Assembly (NCBI RefSeq): GCF_021117425.1
Contig: NZ_CP088298.1
Span: forward strand, 62,001 to 126,000
Length of the DNA: 64,000 nt
Direction: 5' to 3'
Origin: Brevibacterium zhoupengii
GTDB lineage: Bacteria; Actinomycetota; Actinomycetes; Actinomycetales; Brevibacteriaceae
Shown: positions 16,840 to 25,957 of the stretch, piece after piece
How positions within the stretch are numbered: the stretch's first letter is position 1
How the letters are laid out: the number at the start of each line of letters is the position of its first letter
Made by a program: the position numbers and the translations under genes
The notes under the pieces: model-generated
Told to the model about the DNA's origin: nothing
Seen by the model: only the letters and a program-made list of their open reading frames with translations
The model's database searches: none

Positions 16840-17940
16840 ATGGACACCGTTGCCCAGACCTTCGCCCCTCCACCTCGAATCGGGATGGTGGGTGGTGGCT
16901 TCATGGCCCGCACGCACACTCGGGCCGCCCGCGCCGCCGGAGCTCAGCTTCGCGTGATCGCGACCTCGAGCGCAGCCGGCAGTCGAAGAGCCGCAGCTGA
17001 ACTCGGTTACGAGGCGGCCGCGAACGGCGAGGATCTCTTCGACCACGATCTCGATGTCGTCCACGTCTGCACCCCGAACAGCACCCACGCCGAACACTCG
17101 CTGCGCGCCCTGGACGCGGGCTCGAACATCATCTGCGAGAAGCCCCTGGCCACCGATGCCTCCGCTGCGGCCGCCATCCGCGACCGGGCGAAATCACTCG
17201 GATTGGGCGGAACCGTTCCGTTCGTCTACCGCTATCATCCGATGGTCCGCGAGGCCCGCGCCCGAATTCGCCGAGGAGACGCCGGAACACTGCTGACCGT
17301 CGACGCCAGCTACCTCCAGGACTGGCTGCTGAGCGCCGAGGACGAGAACTGGCGCGTCGATGCCAGCTCCGGAGGACCCTCCCGAGCCTTCGCCGACATC
17401 GGCTCCCACCTCGTCGACCTCATCGAATTCATCACCGGCGAACACATCATGTCCGTGGTCGCGACGACGAGAACCGTTCACCCTCGCCGAGGCGGTGCCG
17501 AGGTGACCACCGAGGACACAGTTGCGATGACGGTCGAGCTCAGTGGTGGCGGCATCGGTTCGATTCTGGTCTCCCAGCTGGCACCGGGACGCAAGAATCG
17601 ACTCGTCGTCGAGGTCGGCGGTTCGAAGGAGAGCCTGCGGTTCGCTCAGGAGCAGCCAGAGCAGCTGTGGGTCGGTCGTCGCGCCGGCAGTCTGCTTCTC
17701 GATCGTGACCCGGACGCGCTGTCTCCCGACGCCGCTCGTCTGTGCACGGTCCCGCCCGGTCATCCGCAGGGCTATCAGGACGCGTTCAACGCGTTCATCG
17801 ACGACTCCTATGCTGTCTTCGCCGGTGAGGTGCGCGAAGGCGTGCCGACTCTCGACGACGGTGTGCGCGCGGCGCTCGTGACAGAGGCCGTGCTCAGATC
17901 GGCGGCCGATCGTTCATGGGTCGAGGTCGAAGCGCGATGA
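16840..17940 (+). CDS. Gfo/Idh/MocA-family oxidoreductase
   Basis: A 366-residue NAD(P)-dependent sugar/polyol dehydrogenase: Rossmann motif IGMVGGGFMARTH near the N-terminus, EKPLA for cofactor binding, the FVYRYHPMVREAR strand, and the substrate-side motif DIGSHLVDLIEFITG. The ATG at 16840 is chosen over a TTG at 16804, which falls inside the -35. It is the first gene of the ROK-regulated operon and its stop overlaps the ABC ATPase start (ATGA). In related loci such enzymes oxidise C3 of a glycoside or ring alcohol; the substrate is not determined. Confidence 0.88.
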   Translation: MDTVAQTFAPPPRIGMVGGGFMARTHTRAARAAGAQLRVIATSSAAGSRRAAAELGYEAAANGEDLFDHDLDVVHVCTPNSTHAEHSLRALDAGSNIICEKPLATDASAAAAIRDRAKSLGLGGTVPFVYRYHPMVREARARIRRGDAGTLLTVDASYLQDWLLSAEDENWRVDASSGGPSRAFADIGSHLVDLIEFITGEHIMSVVATTRTVHPRRGGAEVTTEDTVAMTVELSGGGIGSILVSQLAPGRKNRLVVEVGGSKESLRFAQEQPEQLWVGRRAGSLLLDRDPDALSPDAARLCTVPPGHPQGYQDAFNAFIDDSYAVFAGEVREGVPTLDDGVRAALVTEAVLRSAADRSWVEVEAR

Positions 17941-19478
17941 CCGAGGCAGCGGTGCTCAGCGCCACAGGGATCCGCAAGCAGTTCTTCGGAGTCGAAGTCC
18001 TGCACGACATTTCGCTTGAGGTGTACGCCGGCACGGTCCACGGCCTCGTCGGAGAGAACGGGGCCGGAAAGTCCACCCTGATGAAGATCATCGCCGGCGT
18101 CCACCGCAGAGATGGGGGCGAGGTGCGAATCGATGGGCAGGTCGTCGACTTCTCCCATCCGGTCGAGGCCGGGAGGGCAGGGGTGGCCACGGTCTTCCAG
18201 GAATTCAATCTGCTGCCCGACCGCACCGTGGCACAGAACGTCTTCTTAGGCAGGGAACCCCGACGCCGTGGTCTCGTCGATGTGGCCACGATGCGAGCCA
18301 AGACACAGACCCTGCTCGATGACCTCGACGTGGAGGGCATCACGCCCGATGCGAAGGTCGGCTGGCTGACCGTGGCCGAACAGCAGATCGTCGAGATCAT
18401 CAAGGCACTCTCCGTCGATGCCCGGGTGATCTCCATGGACGAACCCACCGCGGCGCTGTCGGACAATGAGGTCGCTGTTCTTTACCGGGTCATCGCGACC
18501 CTGAAGTCCAAGGGCGTGGCGATCATCTACGTCTCACACAGGCTGCAGGAGGTCTTCGATCTCTGCGACACGATCACCGTGATGAAGGACGGCGCCCTCG
18601 TCACCAGTCAGCCGACGGCAGAGATGGATCAGGCAGGCCTCGTGCGCGCCATGGTCGGCAGGCCCATCAGCACGTTCTTCCCCGAACGGGAACCGGAGAC
18701 GCAGATCGGTGACACCGTGCTTTCGGTGAGCGGGGGAGGAAACGAGCAGCTCGATGACATCACCCTCGACCTCCGTGCCGGCGAGATCCTCGGACTCGCG
18801 GGACTGCAGGGATCCGGCCGGTCGGAGCTGCTGTCCGCGATCTTCGGTGCCGAGCCCTTCACTCGTGGTCAGGTGCGCCTCGACGGTGAGGCAGTGCGCA
18901 TCGCCACCGCCAGGCACGGAGTCCGGCGCGGCCTGGCACTGGTCACAGAGGACCGCAAAGGCACCGGTCTCGTGCTCTCCCAATCCATTCTCGACAATGC
19001 GCTGCTGGCGATCCGCGCGGTCTTCCCCTCCCGCACGTCTGGGATGCGGGCCAAGATTCCCGGGATCCTCGAATCCCTCGAGGTGATCAGCCGCGGCGCG
19101 GATCAGGAAGTCAGGGCTCTGTCGGGAGGCAACCAGCAGAAGGTCGTGCTGGCCAAGTGGCTGGCCACCTCACCACGCGTGGTGCTGCTCGATGAGCCGA
19201 CTCGAGGAATCGACGTCGGCGCCAAGGTCGCCGTCTACCGTCTGATCCGCAGTCTCGCTCGCCGAGGTGTCGCGATCCTTCTCGTCTCCAGTGAGCTTCC
19301 CGAGGTGCTGGGCATGTCTGATCGGGTTCTTGTCATGGCAGATGGTCGCATCGCCGGGGAGCTTCCCCCGAGTTCGACCGAGGAAGAGGTGCTGGCCCTG
19401 GCCACGGGAACCGAGGCCCAGGTGGTCAGTGACGATGGGCTGGTTGATGACGATGGGCGGAAGGTGGGGGAGCGATGA
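17937..19478 (+). CDS. Sugar ABC importer, duplicated ATPase subunit (RbsA/MglA type)
   Basis: A 513-residue protein with two ATPase modules. The first has Walker A GENGAGKST and the second the degenerate GLQGSGRSEL typical of RbsA/MglA. The second signature is SGGNQQKVVLAKWL and the second Walker B is VVLLDEPTRGIDVG. It couples ATP hydrolysis to the two permeases downstream. It starts by ATGA overlap with the oxidoreductase and ends by ATGA overlap with the first permease. An in-frame start at 17916 exists but lies inside the upstream gene. Confidence 0.93.
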   Translation: MTEAAVLSATGIRKQFFGVEVLHDISLEVYAGTVHGLVGENGAGKSTLMKIIAGVHRRDGGEVRIDGQVVDFSHPVEAGRAGVATVFQEFNLLPDRTVAQNVFLGREPRRRGLVDVATMRAKTQTLLDDLDVEGITPDAKVGWLTVAEQQIVEIIKALSVDARVISMDEPTAALSDNEVAVLYRVIATLKSKGVAIIYVSHRLQEVFDLCDTITVMKDGALVTSQPTAEMDQAGLVRAMVGRPISTFFPEREPETQIGDTVLSVSGGGNEQLDDITLDLRAGEILGLAGLQGSGRSELLSAIFGAEPFTRGQVRLDGEAVRIATARHGVRRGLALVTEDRKGTGLVLSQSILDNALLAIRAVFPSRTSGMRAKIPGILESLEVISRGADQEVRALSGGNQQKVVLAKWLATSPRVVLLDEPTRGIDVGAKVAVYRLIRSLARRGVAILLVSSELPEVLGMSDRVLVMADGRIAGELPPSSTEEEVLALATGTEAQVVSDDGLVDDDGRKVGER

Positions 19479-20569
19479 GGACACAGTTGCGTCGCCTCGA
19501 TACGACGGCCCTTGTCTACCTCGCGCTCGTCGGCGTGCTCATCATCGGTGCCGTGCTCGTCGCCACGACCGGTCGCAACTTCTTCAGCCCCGGCAACATC
19601 CGCGACATTCTCACCGGGATGAGCGTGTTGGGATTCGTCGCCATCGGACAGACCCTGGTGATCCTCGGCGCCTCCCTGGATCTCTCGGTTCCCTATGTGA
19701 TGAGCCTGGCCAGTCTGATCGCGGCGCAGACGATGAACGGCAGCGATGCGATGGTGCTGCCCGCGGTGCTGCTGACGCTCGTGGTCACGGCCTGCATCGG
19801 TCTGGCCAACGGTCTCATCGTCACCGTCCTCGGAGTTCACGGATTCGTTGCGACCCTTGGGGTCGGACTCATGCTCAAGGGATATCTGGATACGAACTAC
19901 CAGGGCACCGAAGGCAGCGTTCCCTGGTCCTTCCAACTCTTCGGCGCCACCGGCGTGGGCCCCGTGCCGATCTCGACGATCGTCATGCTCGCCTTGGCCG
20001 GGCTGGTGGCATTCATCCTGGTCAGAACCAGTTTCGGGCATCATCTCTTCGCTGTGGGCGGCAACTCGGAGGTCGCTCGACTCTCCGGTGTCCGGCAGCG
20101 TCTGCCTCTCATCGGCGCCCATATCGGCAGCTCCGTATTCGCGGGACTGGCGGGTCTGCTGCTGGCCAGCCGCCTGGGTGTGGGCAGCCCGACCGTCGGC
20201 TCACAGGGCAGCTACGACCTGCTCTCGATCGCGGCAGTCGTCCTCGGCGGAACGGTTCTCATGGGCGGACGCGGCTCGATCTGGGGCACCATCGGCGGCG
20301 TCGCCATCTTCGCCGTCCTCGATAATCTCATGAGCGTCATGCAGTTCAACCCCTTCCTCAAGGACGTCATCCGCGGACTCGTCATCATCATCGCCGTGGC
20401 GCTCTATGCTCGCCGCAGAGTCATCGCCCGCAGAATCCGCTTCGCTGATGTGCCCACGGGGCCCAATATCGCGGCAGGGTCCGAACCCGCTCCGGAGTCC
20501 GCTTCGGCGGCGATCGGCGGTCCACGGGAAACCGGCGCGCGAAGCGACCAGGAAGGGAGCCTGGGATGA
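19475..20569 (+). CDS. Sugar ABC importer permease 1 (RbsC type)
   Basis: A 364-residue BPD_transp_2-family permease with about ten hydrophobic segments and family signatures GQTLVILGASLDLSV, HGFVATLG and AAVVLGGTVLMGGRGS. It forms the membrane channel with the second permease. Both ends overlap neighbours by ATGA. The C-terminal 40 residues are a hydrophilic Ala/Pro/Glu-rich tail. Confidence 0.92.
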   Translation: MRTQLRRLDTTALVYLALVGVLIIGAVLVATTGRNFFSPGNIRDILTGMSVLGFVAIGQTLVILGASLDLSVPYVMSLASLIAAQTMNGSDAMVLPAVLLTLVVTACIGLANGLIVTVLGVHGFVATLGVGLMLKGYLDTNYQGTEGSVPWSFQLFGATGVGPVPISTIVMLALAGLVAFILVRTSFGHHLFAVGGNSEVARLSGVRQRLPLIGAHIGSSVFAGLAGLLLASRLGVGSPTVGSQGSYDLLSIAAVVLGGTVLMGGRGSIWGTIGGVAIFAVLDNLMSVMQFNPFLKDVIRGLVIIIAVALYARRRVIARRIRFADVPTGPNIAAGSEPAPESASAAIGGPRETGARSDQEGSLG

Positions 20570-21699
20570 ATTCGAGAACTCCCGAGACCCACCTCGGCGA
20601 TGGAGGACTTCGTCGACTGATCGAGCGAATCGCGGATCCGCGCGGCGCCGTGGTCGTCCTCCTCATCGTCATTCTCATCGCCATCGTCGTCCTCAATCCG
20701 AGCTTCGCAGAGCCCGGGGCGCTCATGCGCTTCATCCAGAGGGTCTCGCCGGTCGCGATCGTCGCCATCGGCCAGTACTTTGTCATCGTCAGCGGTGAGT
20801 TCGACCTGTCGATGGGCGCAGTGGTCACGGCACAGGTGATGACCGCGGGCCATCTCATCGGCGAGGACGACTCGAAGACGGTGCCGGTGCTCATCATCAT
20901 GCTCGTCATCGGCGTCGTGGTCGGCATCGTCAACGGGTTGGCCACGACGCTGCTCAAAGTCCCCTCATTCATCGTCACCCTCGGCACGATGCTCGTCATC
21001 CACGGGGCGGTCATGTGGTGGACGGGAGGAGCGGCGACGGGCAACCCCGCCGAATCCTTCCGACAGCTGGGCCGCGGAGGAATCGAAGGGATACCGGTCC
21101 TGGGCCTCCTGCCCTACGCCGTCCTCATCCTGATCGCGGCGATCGTGTTCGCCGTCTGGATCTCACGGAGGCCATTCGGCAGGACCGTGGTCGCCATCGG
21201 CGACAACGCGCAGGCGGTGTCCTTCGCCGGCGCGAACGTGTGGAGGACGAAGACTCTCGCCTTCGTCCTGTCCTCCCTTGCCGCCACGGTGGCCGGGGTG
21301 CTCCTCGCCGGTTATGCCGGCGTCCATCCCTCCGTCGGTCAGGGCTACGAATTCACCGCGATCACGGCAGTGGTCCTGGGCGGAGTCGTCCTCGGCGGCG
21401 GTCGGGGGACCGTCATCGGGGCACTTATCGGAGCTTTCACCCTCGAGTCCCTGTTCACGCTGCTCAACTTCACCTCGGTGCCGGCGACGATGCGTGATGC
21501 GATCCAGGGAGCCATCATCATCGCGGCAGTCGCGTACTCCGGTGTCGTGTTCGCGAAGAAGCGCAAACGACCGACCACCTCGGCGATCGACCCAACCGAT
21601 CCGACCGGCTCGACTGAGCCGCGGGACCCAAGCACAACCTCGGCGGGGGCATCTTCGCCGATCCAACTCACCGGCGGCGACGATGCCGCACGGAAATGA
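20566..21699 (+). CDS. Sugar ABC importer permease 2 (RbsC type)
   Basis: A 377-residue paralogue of the preceding permease (GQYFVIVSGEFDLSMGAVV, KVPSFIVTLGTMLV, AVVLGGVVLGGGRG). Two different permeases in one operon suggest a heterodimeric channel, whereas RbsC alone is usually a homodimer. It ends in a Thr/Pro/Ser-rich tail with short DPT-like repeats. The lipoprotein gene follows after 16 bp. Confidence 0.92.
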   Translation: MNSRTPETHLGDGGLRRLIERIADPRGAVVVLLIVILIAIVVLNPSFAEPGALMRFIQRVSPVAIVAIGQYFVIVSGEFDLSMGAVVTAQVMTAGHLIGEDDSKTVPVLIIMLVIGVVVGIVNGLATTLLKVPSFIVTLGTMLVIHGAVMWWTGGAATGNPAESFRQLGRGGIEGIPVLGLLPYAVLILIAAIVFAVWISRRPFGRTVVAIGDNAQAVSFAGANVWRTKTLAFVLSSLAATVAGVLLAGYAGVHPSVGQGYEFTAITAVVLGGVVLGGGRGTVIGALIGAFTLESLFTLLNFTSVPATMRDAIQGAIIIAAVAYSGVVFAKKRKRPTTSAIDPTDPTGSTEPRDPSTTSAGASSPIQLTGGDDAARK

Positions 21700-21715
21700 C
21701 AAGGGAGATTACATC

Positions 21716-22927
21716 ATGAAACGAGGACTGAGGAGCGCGCTCGGCATTGCCAGTGCCGCCGCTCTCATCGCATTGGCGGGGTGCACCACCGACCCGTCCG
21801 TGGAACCGGCGGACGAAGGTGACGGGGCGCAGGAGGAAGCGCCGGCCGAGGAATGGTTCGACCAGAAGGTCTATGACCAGCAGTTCAAGCAGCGTGAAGT
21901 CGTCCCGGACGGTCCGGAGGATAAGCCCTACCTGCAGATGATCAACCCGAAGATGGGGGACACCTCGGAGTTCAAATCCGATGGCGGGAACAAGATGTGC
22001 TTCGCCAACGCCTCGATCTCGAACCCCTGGCGCCAGACCGGGTGGATTTCGATGAACGAGCAGCTCAAGGAGCTGAAGAAGGACGGCGTCATCACCGAGA
22101 TGGAGACCCGTGACGCCCAGGACAACGATGATACGCAGATCGCGGACATCGACTACTTCATCTCCGAGGGCGACTGCGACGGCTTCATCATCTCCCCGAA
22201 CTCGACGGCCGCGATCACACCGGCGGTCGAGCGGGCGTGCAAGACCGACAAACCCGTCATCGTCTTCGACCGCGGAGTCGAAACCGACTGCGCCGTGACG
22301 TTCATCCATCCCATCGGCGGCTTCGCCTGGGGCATCGACACCTCGCAGTTCCTCATCGACAACCTCAATGAAGGCGACAAGGTCGTGGCCCTGCGGATCC
22401 TGCCCGGCGTCGACGTGCTCGAACAGCGGTGGGCAGCAGCGGACAAACTCTTCGGCGAGGCCGGAATCGAGGTTGTTGACTACTTCACCGAGGGCGATCC
22501 GGCAGAGATCAAGAAGGTCGTCTCCGATGAGCTTGCCAAGGGCGACGTCCAGGGCATCTGGATGGATGCGGGCGACGGTGCCGTGTCCGCCATCGAAGCG
22601 TTCGAAGACGCAGGAAAGGACTATCCGGTGATGACCGGAGAGGACGAGCTGAGCTTCCTGCGGAAGTGGAAGGACACCGAGATGACCGCACTGGCTCCCG
22701 TCTACTCGAACTTCCAGTGGCGGACCCCGCTGCTGGCCGCGGAGAAGATCTTCAAGGGCGAGGAAGTCCCGACCGAATGGGTGCTGCCGCAGAGCCCGAT
22801 CACGGCCGAGGACCTTGATGACTACCTTGACCGCAACAAGGGCATGCCCGATGGCCACTATGCGAAGTTCGGCGGTGAGGACATGGCCGGATTCCCGCAG
22901 GTGTGGCAGGACCGAGTCATCCCCTGA
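21716..22927 (+). CDS. Sugar-binding lipoprotein of the ABC importer
   Basis: A 403-residue periplasmic-binding-protein type 1 (Peripla_BP_4-like) lipoprotein. The signal peptide ends in the lipobox LALAGC, with lipidated Cys23, followed by an acidic linker. The body has ISNPWRQTGWISMNEQL, IISPNSTAAITPAVE and MDAGDGAVSAIEAFEDAG. Ligand determinants are not diagnostic of a particular sugar. I start it at ATG 21716 after AAGGGAG; the frame continues upstream within the permease, which is not a real start. It is more strongly acidic than most homologues. Confidence 0.92.
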   Translation: MKRGLRSALGIASAAALIALAGCTTDPSVEPADEGDGAQEEAPAEEWFDQKVYDQQFKQREVVPDGPEDKPYLQMINPKMGDTSEFKSDGGNKMCFANASISNPWRQTGWISMNEQLKELKKDGVITEMETRDAQDNDDTQIADIDYFISEGDCDGFIISPNSTAAITPAVERACKTDKPVIVFDRGVETDCAVTFIHPIGGFAWGIDTSQFLIDNLNEGDKVVALRILPGVDVLEQRWAAADKLFGEAGIEVVDYFTEGDPAEIKKVVSDELAKGDVQGIWMDAGDGAVSAIEAFEDAGKDYPVMTGEDELSFLRKWKDTEMTALAPVYSNFQWRTPLLAAEKIFKGEEVPTEWVLPQSPITAEDLDDYLDRNKGMPDGHYAKFGGEDMAGFPQVWQDRVIP

Positions 22928-22942
22928 TCGGGGAGTGAAGTC

Positions 22943-23941
22943 ATGACCGACGGTAGCGGAAGCACGGGCATCGTTCGCGAGATCGGGGTCAACACCTGGG
23001 TGTGGACCTCGCCGCTGACGACGCAGCACCTCGGTGATCTGGCGGACCGAGCCCGAGGGTTCGGGTTCGGTCTGCTGGAGCTGCCCGTGGAGAACCCGGG
23101 TGACTGGGACCCGGCCACCGCCGCCGAGGTGCTGGCTGGGTATGGCATGGGTGCCCGGATCGTCGGAGCGATGGGTCCCGGTCGTGACCTCATCGACCCG
23201 CTGTACCGTGCCGATACCCAGGACTATCTCCGGCACTGCGTGGATGTGGCGCTCGCCGTGGGTTCACCCACCGTGGCCGGTCCGTTCACGGCCGCGACCG
23301 GGCGGGTGTGGCGGATGGATGCGGGCGAGCGGAGCCGGGTCGTGGAGACACTTCGGGAGGCGCTGCGCCCCGTTGCCGACTACGCCGCCGAACGCGGCGT
23401 GACCCTGGCGGTGGAACCTCTCACCCGGTACGAGACCAGCATCATCAATACGGTCGACCAAGCACTTGAGGCACTCGACCCCTTGTTGGATCGAGGCATC
23501 GGACTGGCGCTGGACAGCTATCACCTGAATATTGAGGAGCGCTCGCCTGCGGCCGCGATCAGAGCCGCCGGAGACCACTGCAAGGTCGTCCAAGTCTGCG
23601 GCAACGATCGGGGCCCGGTGGGCGGGGACCACACAGATTGGGACGCCTTCTTCGATGCCCTAGACGACATCGCCTACGCGGGACCTCTGACAGTGGAGAG
23701 CTTCACCGCCGACAACGACACCATCGCCGTGGCCGCCTCAATCTGGCGTCCGCTGGCACCGAGCCAAGACGAGCTCGCCCGGGCCAGTGCCGAATTCCTC
23801 ACCGACCACCAACGACGCCGGGCTTCAGGTGCGGACGGGGACTCCGGCAAGGGTGGGGACTCCGTTGCGGACGGGGCTTTCGGTACGGACGGGGACTCGG
23901 CGGATTGGGCGGCGAAACGAACTGCGAAGGAGAAGCAATGA
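22943..23941 (+). CDS. TIM-barrel sugar epimerase/isomerase-like protein (ketose 3-epimerase-related)
   Basis: A 332-residue AP-endonuclease-2-fold enzyme. Candidate metal/catalytic residues E158 (EPLTRYETS), D191 (LDSYHLNIEE) and E252 (VESF) have the same spacing as in D-tagatose 3-epimerase (152/185/246). The position equivalent to that enzyme's His211 is Gln217 (VQVCGNDRG). A true change of ligand or a subfamily trait is possible. The C-terminal 40 residues are a low-complexity Gly/Asp tail encoded by degenerate repeats. It lies 15 bp after the lipoprotein and overlaps the next gene by ATGA. Action on an oxidised sugar from the operon's dehydrogenase is inferred. Confidence 0.8.
   Translation: MTDGSGSTGIVREIGVNTWVWTSPLTTQHLGDLADRARGFGFGLLELPVENPGDWDPATAAEVLAGYGMGARIVGAMGPGRDLIDPLYRADTQDYLRHCVDVALAVGSPTVAGPFTAATGRVWRMDAGERSRVVETLREALRPVADYAAERGVTLAVEPLTRYETSIINTVDQALEALDPLLDRGIGLALDSYHLNIEERSPAAAIRAAGDHCKVVQVCGNDRGPVGGDHTDWDAFFDALDDIAYAGPLTVESFTADNDTIAVAASIWRPLAPSQDELARASAEFLTDHQRRRASGADGDSGKGGDSVADGAFGTDGDSADWAAKRTAKEKQ
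23833..23901 (+). repeat. Degenerate tandem repeats encoding a Gly/Asp-rich tail
   Basis: Variants of GCGGACGGGGACTCC recur about four to five times in-frame near the 3' end of the first TIM-barrel gene, giving GADGDS-like peptide repeats. Confidence 0.6.
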
Positions 23942-24951
23942 CAGACTCATCTCATCCGGTCACCCTGTTTACGGGTCAGTGGGCCGATCTGCCGTTCGAG
24001 GAGGTCGCTCGACTGGCGGCCTCCTGGGGCTATGACGGGCTGGAGATCGCGTGTTCCGGTGACCACCTGGACCTCGCCAGAGCGGACGAGGACCCCGCCT
24101 ACCTGCAGTCACGTCTCGATGTGCTCGATCGACACGGTCTCAAGGTCTGGGCGATCTCGAACCACCTCGCTGGCCAGGCGGTGTGCGATGATCCGATCGA
24201 CTTCCGCCATCAGGCGATCGTGCGCGACTATGTCTGGGGCGACGGTGAGGCCGAAGGCGTGCGGCAGCGCGCCGCCGAGGACATGAAGCGGGCTGCTCGG
24301 GTGGCCCGAAAGCTCGGTGTGGATACGGTCGTCGGGTTCACAGGGTCCAAGGTCTGGCCGTATGTGGCGATGTTCCCACCAGTTCCGGCCGAGGTCATCG
24401 ATGCCGGCTACGAGGACTTCGCCGATCGGTGGAATCCCATCCTCGATGTCTTCGACGGTGAAGGCGTGCGCTTCGCTCACGAGGTTCATCCCTCCGAGAT
24501 CGCCTACGACTACTGGACGACCGTGCGGGCCCTGGAATCCATCGACCACCGGGAAGCCTTCGGTCTCAACTGGGACCCGAGCCACCTGCTGTGGCAGGGC
24601 CTGGACACGATCGGCTTCATCACCGACTTCGCCGACCGCATCTACCACGTCGACTGCAAAGACACACGACTTCGGCCTGCAAGCGGACGAAGCGGCATCC
24701 TCGGTTCACATCTTCCCTGGGGCGAACCTCGGCGAGGGTGGGACTTCGTGTCGACAGGGCACGGGGACATGCACTGGGAGGATGCCTTCCGAGCGCTGAG
24801 CTCGATCGGCTACACCGGGCCGATCTCGATCGAATGGGAAGATGCCGGGATGGATCGTCTCCACGGAGCCGCCGAGGCGGTTGTGCGGATCCGTGAACTG
24901 CTGTGGAAGCGGCCCGAGACGTCCTTTGACGCCGCGTTCTCCAATCAGTGA
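23938..24951 (+). CDS. TIM-barrel sugar isomerase/epimerase-like protein (second)
   Basis: A 337-residue AP-endonuclease-2-fold enzyme with a complete metal site by motif: Glu in FAHEVHPSEIAYD, Asp in NWDPSHLLWQG, His in YHVDCKD and Glu in SIEWEDAGMDR. This subfamily usually occurs beside Gfo/Idh/MocA dehydrogenases; some relatives act on 3-keto-glycosides (isomerisation or beta-elimination), which would make it a candidate bond-cleaving step. The start overlaps the previous stop (ATGA). It is the last gene of the operon. The exact reaction is unknown. Confidence 0.82.
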   Translation: MTDSSHPVTLFTGQWADLPFEEVARLAASWGYDGLEIACSGDHLDLARADEDPAYLQSRLDVLDRHGLKVWAISNHLAGQAVCDDPIDFRHQAIVRDYVWGDGEAEGVRQRAAEDMKRAARVARKLGVDTVVGFTGSKVWPYVAMFPPVPAEVIDAGYEDFADRWNPILDVFDGEGVRFAHEVHPSEIAYDYWTTVRALESIDHREAFGLNWDPSHLLWQGLDTIGFITDFADRIYHVDCKDTRLRPASGRSGILGSHLPWGEPRRGWDFVSTGHGDMHWEDAFRALSSIGYTGPISIEWEDAGMDRLHGAAEAVVRIRELLWKRPETSFDAAFSNQ

Positions 24952-25025
24952 GCACGGATTCTCGGGCTGGTGGGTCCGATTTCTCGGCCGGAGCGTCGAG
25001 CGATCTCGGATTACCGGCTGGCGAG

Positions 25026-25706
25026 CTACTGGCTGGCGAAGGCCAGCGTTCCGCCCAAGCCGATGAGCATGCCGCCGCCGATTCCACGGATGCGTGACAT
25101 CCGCCTCGGCGAGCGAGCGAACCAGCTGCGCGCAGTGCCGGCGATGAAGGCCCACGATCCGTCCGAGAACAGGGCGAGAGCTTGGAAGAGGAGGCCGAGG
25201 ACGATCATCTGCAGCGGCACATGCCCGGCCTCGATCGAGACGAACTGGGGGAGGGCGGCGACGAAGAAGATGATCGTCTTCGGGTTCGAGATGCCGACGA
25301 TGAAGCCCTGCATGAACATCGACCGGTAGCTGAGTTCGCGTCCGGCAGGAACGAACGATTCCACCTCGGCGTCGGCGTCTCGTGACAGGGCTGGGTCCTC
25401 GGGCACCTCATTGCCGATCTTGCGATGCCGGATGCCCTGGACGCCTAAGTAGACGAGGTAGCCGGCGCCGAGGATCTTGACGATCGTGAAGATGACGAGC
25501 GATTGGGCGACGATGGTGCCCACACCGAAGGCCACGGCCACGATGATCGGGATGATGCCGACGCTGCCGCCGAGCACGCTCGTCAGGCCCGAACGTCGAC
25601 CGTGTGAGAGTGATTGGCCGACGACGAAGAGCACCGTCGGCCCGGGAATCACGATGATGACGAGGGCGGCGGCGAGAAAGGCGAGAAGAGCGTCGGTGGT
25701 CGGCAC
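25026..25706 (-). CDS. LysE/RhtB-family amino-acid exporter
   Basis: A 226-residue membrane protein with six hydrophobic segments and the family start IIVIPGPTVLFVVGQSLSHGRR, GAGYLVYLGVQGIRHRK, and GFIVGISNPKTIIFFVAALP. The start is GTG 25706, 6 nt after TAGAAT on the minus strand (25713-25718), a leaderless arrangement. It exports an amino acid or derivative; specificity cannot be read. It is convergent with the sugar operon. Confidence 0.88.
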   Translation of the reverse strand: MPTTDALLAFLAAALVIIVIPGPTVLFVVGQSLSHGRRSGLTSVLGGSVGIIPIIVAVAFGVGTIVAQSLVIFTIVKILGAGYLVYLGVQGIRHRKIGNEVPEDPALSRDADAEVESFVPAGRELSYRSMFMQGFIVGISNPKTIIFFVAALPQFVSIEAGHVPLQMIVLGLLFQALALFSDGSWAFIAGTARSWFARSPRRMSRIRGIGGGMLIGLGGTLAFASQ

Positions 25707-25841
25707 AGAAGAATTCTATGAGCGCGGCTGAGGCGCGGGTAAGAGACTGACGCGGAGACTTCGATCACATGGCGTGGTCTGGGCGGCTTGGTAGAGGGGT
25801 GGTTACTTGTCGGGGTGACTGCTTATAGGGGTGACTTCCTG

Positions 25842-25866
25842 GACCCTGAAGATGCCACTCAGGGTC
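25842..25866. other. Inverted repeat upstream of the M50-like gene
   Basis: GACCCTGA (25842-25849) pairs with TCAGGGTC (25859-25866) around a 9-nt loop, 92 bp before the M50-like start. It could be an operator or a leader hairpin. Confidence 0.4.
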
Positions 25867-25957
25867 GGTTCATAGACTGGGCCGCTATGAACGAGCAAGT
25901 GTCGGCGGCGAGTGAACAGGTGTCGGCAGCGGGAGAGGAATCGGCGGAGGTGCGTGC

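Noticed and set aside
21668..23236. 522-codon minus-strand open frame
   Set aside because: It is the mirror of the sugar-binding lipoprotein and TIM-barrel genes; GC-rich DNA leaves long antisense frames open and the translation has no domain.
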